This document shows, in pieces, positions 27,126 through 34,888 of a DNA stretch of 64,000 nt. Where the stretch lies: assembly GCA_910586855.1 (NCBI GenBank), contig CAJUJH010000001.1, forward strand, positions 186,001-250,000, read 5' to 3'. A model generated the notes under the pieces. The model was given only the letters and a program-made list of their open reading frames with translations. It was not told the DNA's origin and made no database searches. The position numbers and the translations under genes are program-made. This stretch comes from Candidatus Gastranaerophilales bacterium (GTDB taxonomy: Bacteria; Cyanobacteriota; Vampirovibrionia; Gastranaerophilales; Gastranaerophilaceae). Every line of letters starts with the position of its first letter. Position 1 is the first letter of the stretch.

Positions 27126-27734
27126 GTGATTTTAAAAGAAGGTGAAGTTTTAGGGTTTGAAACAGATACTGTCTGGGGCTTAGGGTGCCTGCCCAATGAT
27201 GAATCTGCAGTTGATAAAATTTATGAAATAAAAGGCAGAGATAGGTCAAAACCCTTAATTTTAATGAGTAATGCCTTAGAAAACCTTATGCCTTATGTAT
27301 TAAATGTGCCCGATTACGCTAAAACTCTTGTGGATAAACATTTTCCGGGTGCCCTGACCTTAATTTTTGAAAAATCAAACCTTGTGCCTGATTTTATAAC
27401 ATCAGGTAAAAACACAGTAGGAATAAGGGTGCCAAATCATTTAGGCTTTCAAAAATTGTGTTTAGGGATAGCAAATGTGCTTGACGGGAGCGTGTGTTGC
27501 CAGGCAGCATATGCTGAAGATTTTATGCAAAATGGTGCAGTGCTTGCGACAACTTCTTTAAATTATTCAAATGAGCCGCCTGTAAAAGATTTTGATGAGG
27601 CATATGAAAAATTTAGCGGGCAAATTACTTTGATAAAGCCTGAAAATCCAAACCACATTGGTGTTTCTTCGACTATAGTTCTCTGTACTTCCTCTACCCC
27701 TGTTATTTTAAGACAGGGAAGCGTTGAGATATAA
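27126..27734 (+). CDS. tsaC: L-threonylcarbamoyladenylate synthase (Sua5/YrdC family)
   Basis: Makes threonylcarbamoyl-AMP from Thr, bicarbonate and ATP for the t6A37 base of tRNA. 202 residues, YrdC domain only. Motifs: GFETDTVWGLGCLPND (about residues 11-26), KGRDRSKPLILMSN (about 37), FPGALTLIFEKS, IRVPNH and STIVLC near the end. The start is a GTG at 27126 with GAGGG 9 nt upstream; no in-frame ATG gives the normal N-terminus. It begins 5 nt after murJ. Confidence 0.9.
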   Translation: MILKEGEVLGFETDTVWGLGCLPNDESAVDKIYEIKGRDRSKPLILMSNALENLMPYVLNVPDYAKTLVDKHFPGALTLIFEKSNLVPDFITSGKNTVGIRVPNHLGFQKLCLGIANVLDGSVCCQAAYAEDFMQNGAVLATTSLNYSNEPPVKDFDEAYEKFSGQITLIKPENPNHIGVSSTIVLCTSSTPVILRQGSVEI

Positions 27735-27819
27735 AATTATGTTTAAAACTTTTAACTACTTTTCATAAAAGCAGCAAACAACAGCTATGTAAAGATTTAA
27801 AACGTTATAAACAAATAAA

Positions 27820-27902
27820 AAGATAGTTTGATTATGAGGACTCGAATTATCCCTCTGTGACCAAAAGTCTCGGTATCGAGATTTACCGTATCAAACTATC
27901 TT
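27820..27902 (-). ncRNA. Candidate structured small RNA with cloverleaf-like fold
   Basis: AAGATAGTTTGAT (27820-27832, plus) pairs perfectly over 13 bp with ATCAAACTATCTT (27890-27902). Inside are three further hairpins: CGGT...ACCG (27871-27888), GAC...GTC (27859-27869) and GAGG...CCTC (27836-27855), a four-way junction like a tRNA. Read on the minus strand, the third loop contains TTCGAG, recalling a T-loop, but anticodon-arm pairing and arm lengths do not fit a tRNA. A promoter lies 6 nt upstream, and the closing stem is followed by TTTTATTTG, so the stem can also terminate the transcript. Length would be about 85-90 nt. Confidence 0.6.
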
Positions 27903-27908
27903 ACTCTT

Positions 27909-27935
27909 ATTATACCCTTTTTAATTCTTTTTCAA
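27909..27935 (-). promoter_or_regulatory. Promoter of the candidate small RNA
   Basis: Minus strand TTGAAA (27930-27935), a 15-bp spacer (shorter than ideal) and a perfect TATAAT (27909-27914). Transcription would start at the outer base pair of the RNA stem. Confidence 0.6.
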
Positions 27936-27949
27936 GGTGGTTTAATGGT

Positions 27950-28165
27950 TTACTCAAGCAGTTTTGAGGCTGGAATCTTTAGGGCCTCTGCTATCATAAA
28001 GAGTTTAAGCATACTTGGTGCACCAAGCCCTCTTTCAATTTGGGTAATTCTGGCATCGGTTAAATCTGCCTGAATACTAAGTTCTACCTGTGTGAGCCCT
28101 GCTTGTTTTCTGTATTTTCTAATATTATTTCCGATTTGTTTTTTAATTTTTCCAAAATCAACCAT
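27950..28165 (-). CDS. XRE-family helix-turn-helix regulator (71 aa)
   Basis: 71 residues, nearly all HTH_3 domain: IGNNIRKYRKQAGLTQVELSIQADLTDARITQIERGLGAPSM, split here only for length; the turn and recognition helix are about residues 24-48. No second domain. It is divergent from the 55-residue protein at 28235, with a 7-bp inverted repeat overlapping that gene's -10 box, a probable operator. The candidate small RNA lies downstream on the same strand. Confidence 0.85.
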   Translation of the reverse strand: MVDFGKIKKQIGNNIRKYRKQAGLTQVELSIQADLTDARITQIERGLGAPSMLKLFMIAEALKIPASKLLE

Positions 28166-28196
28166 TATATTTTAATTTTATTAGTATTTTTTGTGC

Positions 28197-28220
28197 TATA
28201 CTCATAGTTGAATTATGAGT
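28197..28220 (+). promoter_or_regulatory. Probable operator between divergent genes
   Basis: ACTCATA (28200-28206), 7-nt gap, TATGAGT (28214-28220): perfect inverted halves overlapping the end of a -10-like TATACT (28197-28202). Likely site for the neighbouring XRE protein; inferred from position. Confidence 0.55.
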
Positions 28221-28234
28221 TTGGAGAAATTAAA

Positions 28235-28402
28235 ATGATAAGCCATGAAGATGAACTCGACCTTGAAGTTGAAATATATAAATTAAACGGTATAAAAAAT
28301 CTTCTAAGTGCCTGGGCAAAAGACTGTGAATCCTTTGAAGCCGTTGTTATTTCGGATTCTCTAAATTCTACCGTAGAAAATATCAATGCAATATTGAAGT
28401 AA
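28235..28402 (+). CDS. Small helical protein (55 aa), paralogue of the protein at 17480
   Basis: An acidic, helical 55-residue protein. The ATG at 28235 has GGAG about 9 nt upstream; a TTG frame from 28208 would overlap the operator. Its second half resembles the 62-residue protein at 17480 (shared L-x-x-W-A-K plus hydrophobic spacing). Divergent from an XRE regulator. Function unknown. Confidence 0.55.
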   Translation: MISHEDELDLEVEIYKLNGIKNLLSAWAKDCESFEAVVISDSLNSTVENINAILK

Positions 28403-28413
28403 TTTGAGCCGTA

Positions 28414-29064
28414 TTATATCTTCCAAGGATTTATAAAACCATTATATTCATTAGGAAATTGAAAATATTTAATTTGATTCCATTTAAACCTGTAAAAATC
28501 CTTTTCACAGCTTGCTGCAAGTAAGCTGTGAACATGGTAATTCTTTTGCGGCGGCGGGCAAATTATGATTTCTTTATTTGGATATAATTCTTTAACTCTT
28601 TTAATAACGGGTACATAATCATTGTCTTCACTTAAAAGGTATGCTCTGTCAAATTCATTTGTCATTGCTTTTTCAAGCAAAGTAATTGCAATATTAACAC
28701 CTGTATGTTTTTCTTCGTGTTTTAAAATCTTTTCATTTGGTTGTTTTTGCTTGCAATTAAAACAAGGTTCTATATATTTTTCTTTAAATTCACCCAAAAT
28801 AGTTTTAATTCCGGATGTTTCTAAAGCTTTTAAATAAGTCTTATGTCTTAACTGGGATTCAACAGACCTATGCTTTGTAATCGCGCTAAAAAAGATAATT
28901 TCAATTTTAAAATTATCTGTTTTAATATGTTTTTCAATTGCAGCTTTTAATAAAGACATATAATCTAGCCATTTAACGCAAATGTTGTTATTTTTCTGAT
29001 AATTACTGAGTTTGTGATAATAATTAAATCCATCAATTAAAACCAAAATTCTTTTGTCTTGCAT
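28414..29064 (-). CDS. NYN-domain (PIN-like) protein
   Basis: 216 residues. LVLIDGFNYYHKL (about residues 8-20) and YLLSEDNDYVPVIKRVKE (about 143-160) carry the acidic residues expected of a LabA/DUF88 NYN fold, related to PIN nucleases. A CFNCKQKQPNEK segment (about 112) has only two cysteines. The likely role is RNA binding or cleavage, target unknown. AAGAGGAAAAG precedes the ATG. The upstream region holds two hairpins (29116-29134, 29142-29159). It is convergent with the 55-residue gene. Confidence 0.8.
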   Translation of the reverse strand: MQDKRILVLIDGFNYYHKLSNYQKNNNICVKWLDYMSLLKAAIEKHIKTDNFKIEIIFFSAITKHRSVESQLRHKTYLKALETSGIKTILGEFKEKYIEPCFNCKQKQPNEKILKHEEKHTGVNIAITLLEKAMTNEFDRAYLLSEDNDYVPVIKRVKELYPNKEIIICPPPQKNYHVHSLLAASCEKDFYRFKWNQIKYFQFPNEYNGFINPWKI

Positions 29065-29115
29065 TCTTTTAAAACTTTTCCTCTTTTTTCTTCTAATTGC
29101 TTAAATAACGCAAAC

Positions 29116-29159
29116 GACAGGCACTGAGCCTGTCATCTGAACCATAAATTATTTTATGG
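29116..29159 (-). promoter_or_regulatory. Two adjacent hairpins upstream of the NYN gene
   Basis: GACAGGC (29116-29122) / GCCTGTC (29128-29134), then CCATAAA (29142-29148) / TTTATGG (29153-29159). Neither is followed by a T-run, so operator sites or leader structure fit better than termination. Confidence 0.4.
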
Positions 29160-29240
29160 CGAGTATATTCTAAATTCTTCTTTACCGTAAATATAATTCT
29201 ATACTTATATGTTACCATATTTTTTCAGTTTTTCAATACA

Positions 29241-29272
29241 AATAAACCGGGGTATTTAAGCCCCGGTTTATT
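29241..29272 (-). terminator. Strong terminator after the SLH gene
   Basis: A 12-bp perfect stem AATAAACCGGGG (29241-29252) / CCCCGGTTTATT (29261-29272), T-rich on both outer sides. It ends the minus-strand SLH transcript. Confidence 0.9.
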
Positions 29273-29342
29273 GTTTATTGATATTATGGATTTTTCTGAT
29301 TTTAATTTCCACTCATCAATTGTGGCGCATTATTGCGTTTTA

Positions 29343-31328
29343 TTACTTGTCGTTACCGAATGCAATAGTCATTTTATCTTTCGGATTTACTCTTGTAATT
29401 CTGTTGCCTGCACCATCTACAACGTATGCAATTTCATCAACAGTATTGTTGAATAAACCTGCGGTACCAACAGCTGCTGTTCTTACGATATCAACAGGAG
29501 CTTTTAGGGTAGTTTTGATACCATCAATGTAGCTTCTTCCGCCGGCTTTGAATTGTCCTGATAGGATTTCACCGGTACCGGTACCAGCCTGGTCAAATAA
29601 GCCTTCAACAGCGTTGCTTAAACCGATAGCTGCACCACCAACTGTACGTCCTGCAAGACCAAGAGTTGAACCTACGAATGTAAATGGCATTTGAACTAGT
29701 CTTACGATAGGGTTAACATCTTTGCATTTTTCAACTTTAGCTGTTAACACTTGTTTTGGAAGAATCTGTTTGCAGCCGTCGCAGCCAACAATTTCAGTGA
29801 ATGAAAGTTTAATTGCACCGGGGTTGCATTTTGATGGTCTGATAACTTCTGTGATTTTACCGTTTACGCGGCTTCCTGCAGGGTATGTTACACCATTAAC
29901 AGTGATTTCATGGATTGTTTCAGCTGCAAATTGTTCGCCAACGTTAGCGTTTTTAGCATTTACCTGGTCCTTCATAGTTAATTGAAGAGTAGGTATGCAT
30001 ACAGGTGTTTCCTTTTCAATGAAAGTCGGTTGAGTTGGTCCGATTGCTGTCATTTCAGGAGCATTTTTATCATATCCGCCTGCTATTCTTGTATTTTGAA
30101 GCATTGAAGCGATTTCTGCTCTTGTAGCATTTTCGTTAGGTCTGATTAAATCAGAAGTTTTAGAATCTTTTAGAGCACCAACATCAATTGCTTTAGCTAC
30201 ACATTCTCTAGCCCAGTTTGGAACTTGGTTACCGTCTCTGTATTGGTTTAAGATTTCATTAGCCTTGCAGTCATCCATTGGGCATTTTAAACCTTTAGAC
30301 ATGATGGTTAAAGCTTCAGCTCTTGTGATGTGGTTATTTGGTAAGAATTTATTAGAAGAGTGTCCTGCTAACATATCAGCGCTAACACCTTTATTAATAA
30401 AATCATGTGCCCAGTGGCTGTAAGGAACATCAGAGAAGTTACCTTCAGAAGTCATAGCAGTTGATTCAAGGTTGAAACCTTTTACAACCATTGCAGCCAT
30501 TTCTGCTCTTGTTACAAATTTATTTGGTTTAAAGAAATCATCAGGGTAACCAACTACAACACATTGGTCTGTTAAGCGGTTGATATCACCTGAAGCCCAG
30601 TATCTGTTTGGAACATCCGGGTAGTTATTTCCGCTTACATTGCTTGCAGCACCTGTTGTGCATCCGCAATCAGTCTTTACAGGTTCCATTTCCTTGTAGA
30701 TAGCCTGCATAGAGTTTGGAGATTGTACATTAGCTCCAGGGCAGCAATCTTCTTTAGGTGGCAATAATGCTTGGTCAATAATAGGAGCTGCTGCACCTGT
30801 GATACAATCGTCTGATAAACGTACACCTGGAACTACAGGGATTTCAGCAATTGTTTGGTCTGTGATTGATGAATTGTTGTTTAATTCACCGGTTACAGCT
30901 ACGTTTGCAGGTGAGTAAATTGCACCAGGGTAAGCGTAAACTTGCATATTTGAGTGAGTTCTTTGGTTAAGACAGCTTGAACCTACACCGGTTGAGCATT
31001 TGTCACATTTTGGTTTAGCACAAGGGTCTTTTTTGCATCCGCAATCATCCTTTTTCACTTTGCAAGGGTCGCACGGTGCTGCTGCTCCCGTTTCGCATGG
31101 GTTGCATTTGTTTCTTTTCAAAAAATTGAAAAAACCCTTTTTTTTACATTTACAAGCATCCATTGTTGATTTGCATTTTGTACAGGTTGCAGTATTTGGG
31201 TTTACCTTTTGAAGTGAATCTATAGGACAAGCTGCCCCTGTAGAACATGCTGCAAAGCTGACAGGTACTGTAAAAGCGAAAACTGTTGCTACAGCAGTTG
31301 CTGTTAATACGAATTTTTTAATAGTCAT
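29343..31328 (-). CDS. Cysteine-rich secreted protein with three SLH repeats
   Basis: 661 residues from the ATG at 31328, preceded by AAAGGAGGAAAG, a very strong ribosome site; in-frame codons further up are leader. Signal peptide MTIKKFVLTATAVATVFAFT, cleaved near SFA/ACS. Residues ~26-120 are Cys-rich (CTKC, CKCKK, CNPC, CDPC, CGCKK). Three SLH repeats follow at about 250-305 (PDVPNRYWASGDINRL), 315-370 (FSDVPYSHWAHDFINKG) and 385-440 (NWARECVAKAIDVGA), each with a TRAE motif. The C-terminal part (about 460-661) is beta-rich, then Gly/Ala-rich. The SLH repeats suggest binding to peptidoglycan-linked polymer. The motif C-x-T-G-A-A recurs about five times. Probably abundant. Confidence 0.85.
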   Translation of the reverse strand: MTIKKFVLTATAVATVFAFTVPVSFAACSTGAACPIDSLQKVNPNTATCTKCKSTMDACKCKKKGFFNFLKRNKCNPCETGAAAPCDPCKVKKDDCGCKKDPCAKPKCDKCSTGVGSSCLNQRTHSNMQVYAYPGAIYSPANVAVTGELNNNSSITDQTIAEIPVVPGVRLSDDCITGAAAPIIDQALLPPKEDCCPGANVQSPNSMQAIYKEMEPVKTDCGCTTGAASNVSGNNYPDVPNRYWASGDINRLTDQCVVVGYPDDFFKPNKFVTRAEMAAMVVKGFNLESTAMTSEGNFSDVPYSHWAHDFINKGVSADMLAGHSSNKFLPNNHITRAEALTIMSKGLKCPMDDCKANEILNQYRDGNQVPNWARECVAKAIDVGALKDSKTSDLIRPNENATRAEIASMLQNTRIAGGYDKNAPEMTAIGPTQPTFIEKETPVCIPTLQLTMKDQVNAKNANVGEQFAAETIHEITVNGVTYPAGSRVNGKITEVIRPSKCNPGAIKLSFTEIVGCDGCKQILPKQVLTAKVEKCKDVNPIVRLVQMPFTFVGSTLGLAGRTVGGAAIGLSNAVEGLFDQAGTGTGEILSGQFKAGGRSYIDGIKTTLKAPVDIVRTAAVGTAGLFNNTVDEIAYVVDGAGNRITRVNPKDKMTIAFGNDK

Positions 31329-31374
31329 CTTTCCTCCTTTAATAAAGAATAACTTTATACTTTTTAAAAATGCA

Positions 31375-31415
31375 AAAAGTGCATAATTCATCTTTTGATT
31401 GAATTATGCACTTTT
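31375..31415 (-). terminator. 16-bp perfect hairpin between the HEAT-like gene and the SLH gene
   Basis: AAAAGTGCATAATTCA (31375-31390) pairs with TGAATTATGCACTTTT (31400-31415) around a 9-nt loop. On the minus strand it is followed by T-rich sequence, so it can end the transcript of the gene at 31502; it lies just upstream of the SLH start and may also shape that promoter region. Confidence 0.75.
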
Positions 31416-31501
31416 AGAAACTTGTATTCATTGCCAAAAATGACTATTTTATTTGGGTTATTCTAATCCTTTTTATTAGACTAAAAGATTATGTAATTTA
31501 A

Positions 31502-31825
31502 TTATCTGCCTGTAATTTCTCTGATTAAATAGTTTGCAATCCATTGAAACTCTTTATCTTTAACAGCCTCTTCTCTTAAGGGTTTAATTGAATCCTCGCC
31601 GATTCTGATTAAACTCATTGCGGCAACGCCTCTTTGTGCGCCTTTTGCTGTTCTTATTTTATTTACAAGAAAATCTGCAGCGTCAGAGCCAAACCTTACA
31701 ACATCATTTTCTATGGCATTTTTTGTCATATTATCTGCTGTATCTAAATCACTGAATAATCTTTCAAGTGTTTGGGTTAAATTATTGTTTGAAATTTCAG
31801 TTTGAGTGCTTAATACTGCCTGCAT
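31502..31825 (-). CDS. Small HEAT-repeat-like protein (107 aa)
   Basis: 107 residues, all helical. AADFLVNKIRTAKGAQRGVAAMSLIRIGEDSIKPLREEA reads like two HEAT-type helix pairs (residues ~50-90). No signal peptide. AAGGAG lies 5 nt before the ATG and a TATAAT box lies about 40 nt upstream. Probably a protein-interaction module; partner unknown. Confidence 0.65.
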   Translation of the reverse strand: MQAVLSTQTEISNNNLTQTLERLFSDLDTADNMTKNAIENDVVRFGSDAADFLVNKIRTAKGAQRGVAAMSLIRIGEDSIKPLREEAVKDKEFQWIANYLIREITGR

Positions 31826-31932
31826 TTTTTCTCCTTTTTAAAATCTTTTATTGTTTAAAATTATAGAGTAAAAAAAATTGAAAACCTGATTTTTTAATAC
31901 AATCTTTATATGGTTTTAATAAAGTCTTAATA

Positions 31933-32437
31933 TTAGCGGTTATCTTCCGCAAAAAGAGGTCTTAAAAGCTTTTCGAGATTTCCGTTATTTTCCTGTGCTA
32001 ATGAATATGGCGTATCATATGAGTAGTTTCTAGTTTTCATAAATCTTTTAAATTCTTTAACGGAAAGATTATTCTGAATTGCCTGTATTTTTTAACGCTG
32101 TCATTTCTTGCTATTTGATGAAAAACGGTATCATTATTGTATCCTGTTTTTTTCATCAATAAGCTTTTGAGAATCTCTCTATTGCCGTTTTTGTTTAATT
32201 TTCTTGCAAGCTGGCGTGTTGCATCAGCATCTGTATAGAAAAATATGCTTTTTTAATGAGGGCACTATAAGCTTTTGCATACTTATCATCCCGTTTTACA
32301 AAAGTATCAGGTATATTGTTAGTGCTTTTGGCATTAATCATTTCAGTCGTGTTAAAAAATTGCCTGTTTTTTATTTTTCTGCCTGAAAAAGTTTCATTTA
32401 TATTATTAAAATTTAAAGAAACGGGTGAAATTCTCAT
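31933..32437 (-). pseudogene. Lineage-specific gene broken by two single-base frameshifts
   Basis: From ATG 32437 (AAGGAG 8 nt upstream) the protein begins MRISPVSLNFNNINETFSG and runs about 62 codons. At an A6 run on the minus strand near 32250 the frame shifts; restoring one A continues IFFYTDADATRQLARKLNKN... At a second A6 run near 32087 restoring another A continues AIQNNLSVKEFKRFMKTRNY... to a TAA at 31933. Repaired length would be about 168 residues. The short N-terminal motif resembles that of the phosphoesterase at 45727. Function unknown. Confidence 0.7.
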
Positions 32438-32617
32438 CAGCAAATCTCCTTTTTTCTATTTAAATTGTGTAAATAATATTCTTTGTAGTTTTTTTATTAA
32501 TATTTTACAAATTGTTAAAATTGAATTTATATTTTTTAAATTTGCCCGGTTGTATCTGTTAATGTATCTTTTTTAAGTGTGATAATATTTCATATTTGTA
32601 AAAGAAAGGTAAACATT

Positions 32618-33967
32618 ATGTCGTTTTATATAGAGGAAGTGAAAGCGCGCCAAATCATTGATTCAAGAGGAAATCCAACCGTTGAGGCAGACATTATACT
32701 ATCAAATGGGGTAAAGGGTACAGCCTCAGTGCCATCAGGAGCATCTACAGGAGTACATGAAGCACTTGAGCTTCGGGACAATGAAAAATCAATGTATATG
32801 GGACGCGGTGTATTGCAGGCTGTAGATAATATTAATTCTATCATTGCACCTGAACTAATTGAATTTGATGTTTTAAACCAAAGAGAGATTGATAATCTTT
32901 TAATAAATTTAGACGGTACTGAAAATAAATCAAGGTTGGGGGCAAATGCAATGCTTGCAGTATCATTGGCGTGCGCCCGCGCTGCAAGTTTGGCGCTTAA
33001 TATACCTTTATTTCAATATATAGGCGGAATTAACGCGGTAACATTGCCAACCCCTATGATGAATATAATAAACGGCGGAGTACATGCTGATAATAATCTT
33101 GATTTTCAAGAATTTATGATAGCACCGACAGGAGCCGTAAATTTTAACGAAGCAGTAAGAATGGGTATGGAAGTTTTCCATAATTTGAAAGAAGTTCTGA
33201 AAAATAAAGGATATAATACATCCGTTGGGGATGAAGGAGGCTTTGCACCAAACTTATCTTCAAACGAAGAAGGGATTGAAGTTATTCTTGAAGCTATACA
33301 AAAGGCAGGATATTCAGCAGATGGCATTAAAATTTGTCTTGATGTTGCATCAAGTGAATTTTACAGTGATGGAAAGTACTATCTAAAAAGTGAAAATAAG
33401 ACTCTTTCAAGTAATGAAATGGCGGAATTTTTAGAAAACTGGGTAAATAAATATCCTATAATTTCAATAGAAGATGGTATGGCAGAGGATGATTTTGAAG
33501 GGTGGAAAATTTTAACCCAAAAAATCGGGAATAAATGCCAGCTTGTAGGAGATGACCTATATGTTACAAACGTTTGCAGACTGAATGACGGTATACAAAA
33601 AGGAATTGCAAATTCTATATTAATTAAACCAAACCAAATAGGAACTCTCTCTGAAACGTTTGATACCGTAAATTTAGCAAAAGAAGCAGGCTATTCAACC
33701 ATAATTTCTCATAGGTCCGGCGAAACCGATGATACATTTATTGCAGATTTAGCAGTCGGGCTAAATTCAGGACTTATTAAAACAGGCTCAATGTCTAGGA
33801 TGGACAGAGTTTCAAAATATAATCAATTGATTAGAATTGAAGAAAAACTTGGATTAGCTTCAAGATACCTTGGCTTAAGAGCATTTGCGGGGCAGAAAAT
33901 AAAAGGCTTTAGCAGTATAGATAAAGCCTGCGGATGTCCAGGATGCGAAGGAGGCTGCTGCGGGTAA
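32618..33967 (+). CDS. eno: Enolase
   Basis: Converts 2-phosphoglycerate to phosphoenolpyruvate in glycolysis and gluconeogenesis. 449 residues from the ATG at 32618 (AAAGAAAGG about 8 nt upstream). Signatures: ARQIIDSRGNPTVEADI, SGASTGVHEALELRD, metal and catalytic residues in SIEDGMAEDDFEGW, LIKPNQIGTLSET and SHRSGETDDTFIADLAVG. Oddity: the chain ends in CGCPGCEGGCCG, five cysteines in the last 12 residues, not found in the enolases I know. A terminator overlaps the stop codon. Confidence 0.96.
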   Translation: MSFYIEEVKARQIIDSRGNPTVEADIILSNGVKGTASVPSGASTGVHEALELRDNEKSMYMGRGVLQAVDNINSIIAPELIEFDVLNQREIDNLLINLDGTENKSRLGANAMLAVSLACARAASLALNIPLFQYIGGINAVTLPTPMMNIINGGVHADNNLDFQEFMIAPTGAVNFNEAVRMGMEVFHNLKEVLKNKGYNTSVGDEGGFAPNLSSNEEGIEVILEAIQKAGYSADGIKICLDVASSEFYSDGKYYLKSENKTLSSNEMAEFLENWVNKYPIISIEDGMAEDDFEGWKILTQKIGNKCQLVGDDLYVTNVCRLNDGIQKGIANSILIKPNQIGTLSETFDTVNLAKEAGYSTIISHRSGETDDTFIADLAVGLNSGLIKTGSMSRMDRVSKYNQLIRIEEKLGLASRYLGLRAFAGQKIKGFSSIDKACGCPGCEGGCCG

Positions 33968-33984
33968 AACTTACCCGCTTTTTT
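33960..33984 (+). terminator. Terminator overlapping the eno stop
   Basis: GCGGGTAA (33960-33967), AAC, TTACCCGC (33971-33978), then T6. The left arm contains the stop codon. Confidence 0.92.
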
Positions 33985-34032
33985 ATGCTCTTAATTCTAT
34001 ACTCCGGCGGGGTGAATAATTCCAAATAAAAA

Positions 34033-34050
34033 ACCGCTTGTAAAGGCGGC
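34033..34050 (-). terminator. Terminator after the gene at 34112
   Basis: Minus strand: GCCGCC, loop, GCGGT with one bulge, followed by TTTTTTATTT. Confidence 0.7.
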
Positions 34051-34111
34051 TTTAAATAGAAATAGGAGGAATATAATTTAATTGAGGATTAGGAGAATCT
34101 ATGAGTAATTT

Positions 34112-34609
34112 TTATGCTACAAGATTTAAAGGTTGTTTTTGTTCTTCTTTTTCTTCACCGTTAGATTGGTTAAAAGAAAAAGGATTTGAGCCTTTTTTAT
34201 CTTTGTATGTTTCAAAAACATTTAAAGAAGCTTCAAGGTTGCCAACTTCTTGGAATGTTTCCATTTCAGAGTTTGCATTAACGTGAAGTTTGCCTTCAAC
34301 ATTTTTTTCAATTGTTTTTGGGCTGTACACTTGAGCTGCTGCTTGAGCATTTAAAAGTTGTACAGACTGAAGAGCAGATGAACCATCCATTAAACCGGCA
34401 TTTGTCATTGCGATTTGTCTTTGAACATCAAGGCTTACTTTGCTTGAATAAAGGTCTACACCTTGGTTTGCTCTTGTGAATTTTGTTAAATCAGCTTTAG
34501 AAACGTCAACTCTTTTGTTTTCAAGAGAGCTTAAGATATCAGCTGTAACTTTGTTTACGTTTGCGATATCAATACCGTTATATGCTGCATTTAATCCGTT
34601 GATGGTCAT
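34112..34609 (-). CDS. Hypothetical protein (165 aa)
   Basis: A soluble, helix-rich 165-residue protein with no signal peptide. MTINGLNAAYNGIDIANVNK opens it; the middle (VSLDVQRQIAMTNAGLMDGS...) is Gln/Ala-rich and the tail is acidic and Lys-rich. The pattern faintly recalls flagellar or secretion-type rod proteins, but no family is recognised and there are no flagellar genes nearby. Weak ribosome site. It has its own terminator. Confidence 0.55.
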   Translation of the reverse strand: MTINGLNAAYNGIDIANVNKVTADILSSLENKRVDVSKADLTKFTRANQGVDLYSSKVSLDVQRQIAMTNAGLMDGSSALQSVQLLNAQAAAQVYSPKTIEKNVEGKLHVNANSEMETFQEVGNLEASLNVFETYKDKKGSNPFSFNQSNGEEKEEQKQPLNLVA

Positions 34610-34747
34610 TGTTCTTTATTGTCTCCATTGTTCCTTATGTTATTTTTATCGGCACTATCCTTCAAAAACATTAGGTTTTTTATTTCATTTGTTACATATG
34701 TTTACATAATATTTATTTACATGTCATTTTTTAGCATTTTTTTAAAG

Positions 34748-34837
34748 TATAATTACTACTATGAAAAGGAAGTTTTTTGAAAAAATCATTTTCATATAAA
34801 AATTATAGAAGGAAGGCGTTTTTGCCTTCCTTTTTTT
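34748..34837 (+). promoter_or_regulatory. Candidate attenuator of the pyr operon
   Basis: TATAAT (34748-34753) is followed 7 nt later by a 12-codon ORF with a T6 run, then, 9 nt after its stop, an intrinsic terminator: AAGGAAGGC (34809-34817), loop GTTTTT, GCCTTCCTT (34824-34832) and a T-run to 34837. pyrK starts at 34889. AAAAGGAAG (34764-34772) in the mini-ORF can also pair with CTTCCTTTT (34826-34834), giving an alternative fold. The layout resembles UTP-sensitive attenuation of E. coli pyrBI; mechanism inferred. Confidence 0.65.
34761..34799 (+). CDS. Leader peptide (12 aa) upstream of the pyr operon
   Basis: MKRKFFEKIIFI, stop TAA at 34797-34799. No Shine-Dalgarno; the -10 box ends 7 nt before the ATG. 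A ribosome at the stop codon would cover the 5' arm of the terminator starting at 34809. Probably a regulatory rather than a functional peptide. Confidence 0.5.
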   Translation: MKRKFFEKIIFI

Positions 34838-34888
34838 ATGCAGCACTGTAATAAATTGGGCTTGAACTAAAAAATCAGCAGGAAAATA

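Noticed and set aside
27820..27902. Reading the structured element as a tRNA gene
   Set aside because: The closing stem is 13 bp, the anticodon-like arm pairs only 3 bp and the T-arm lacks a regular 5-bp stem; no CCA end follows.
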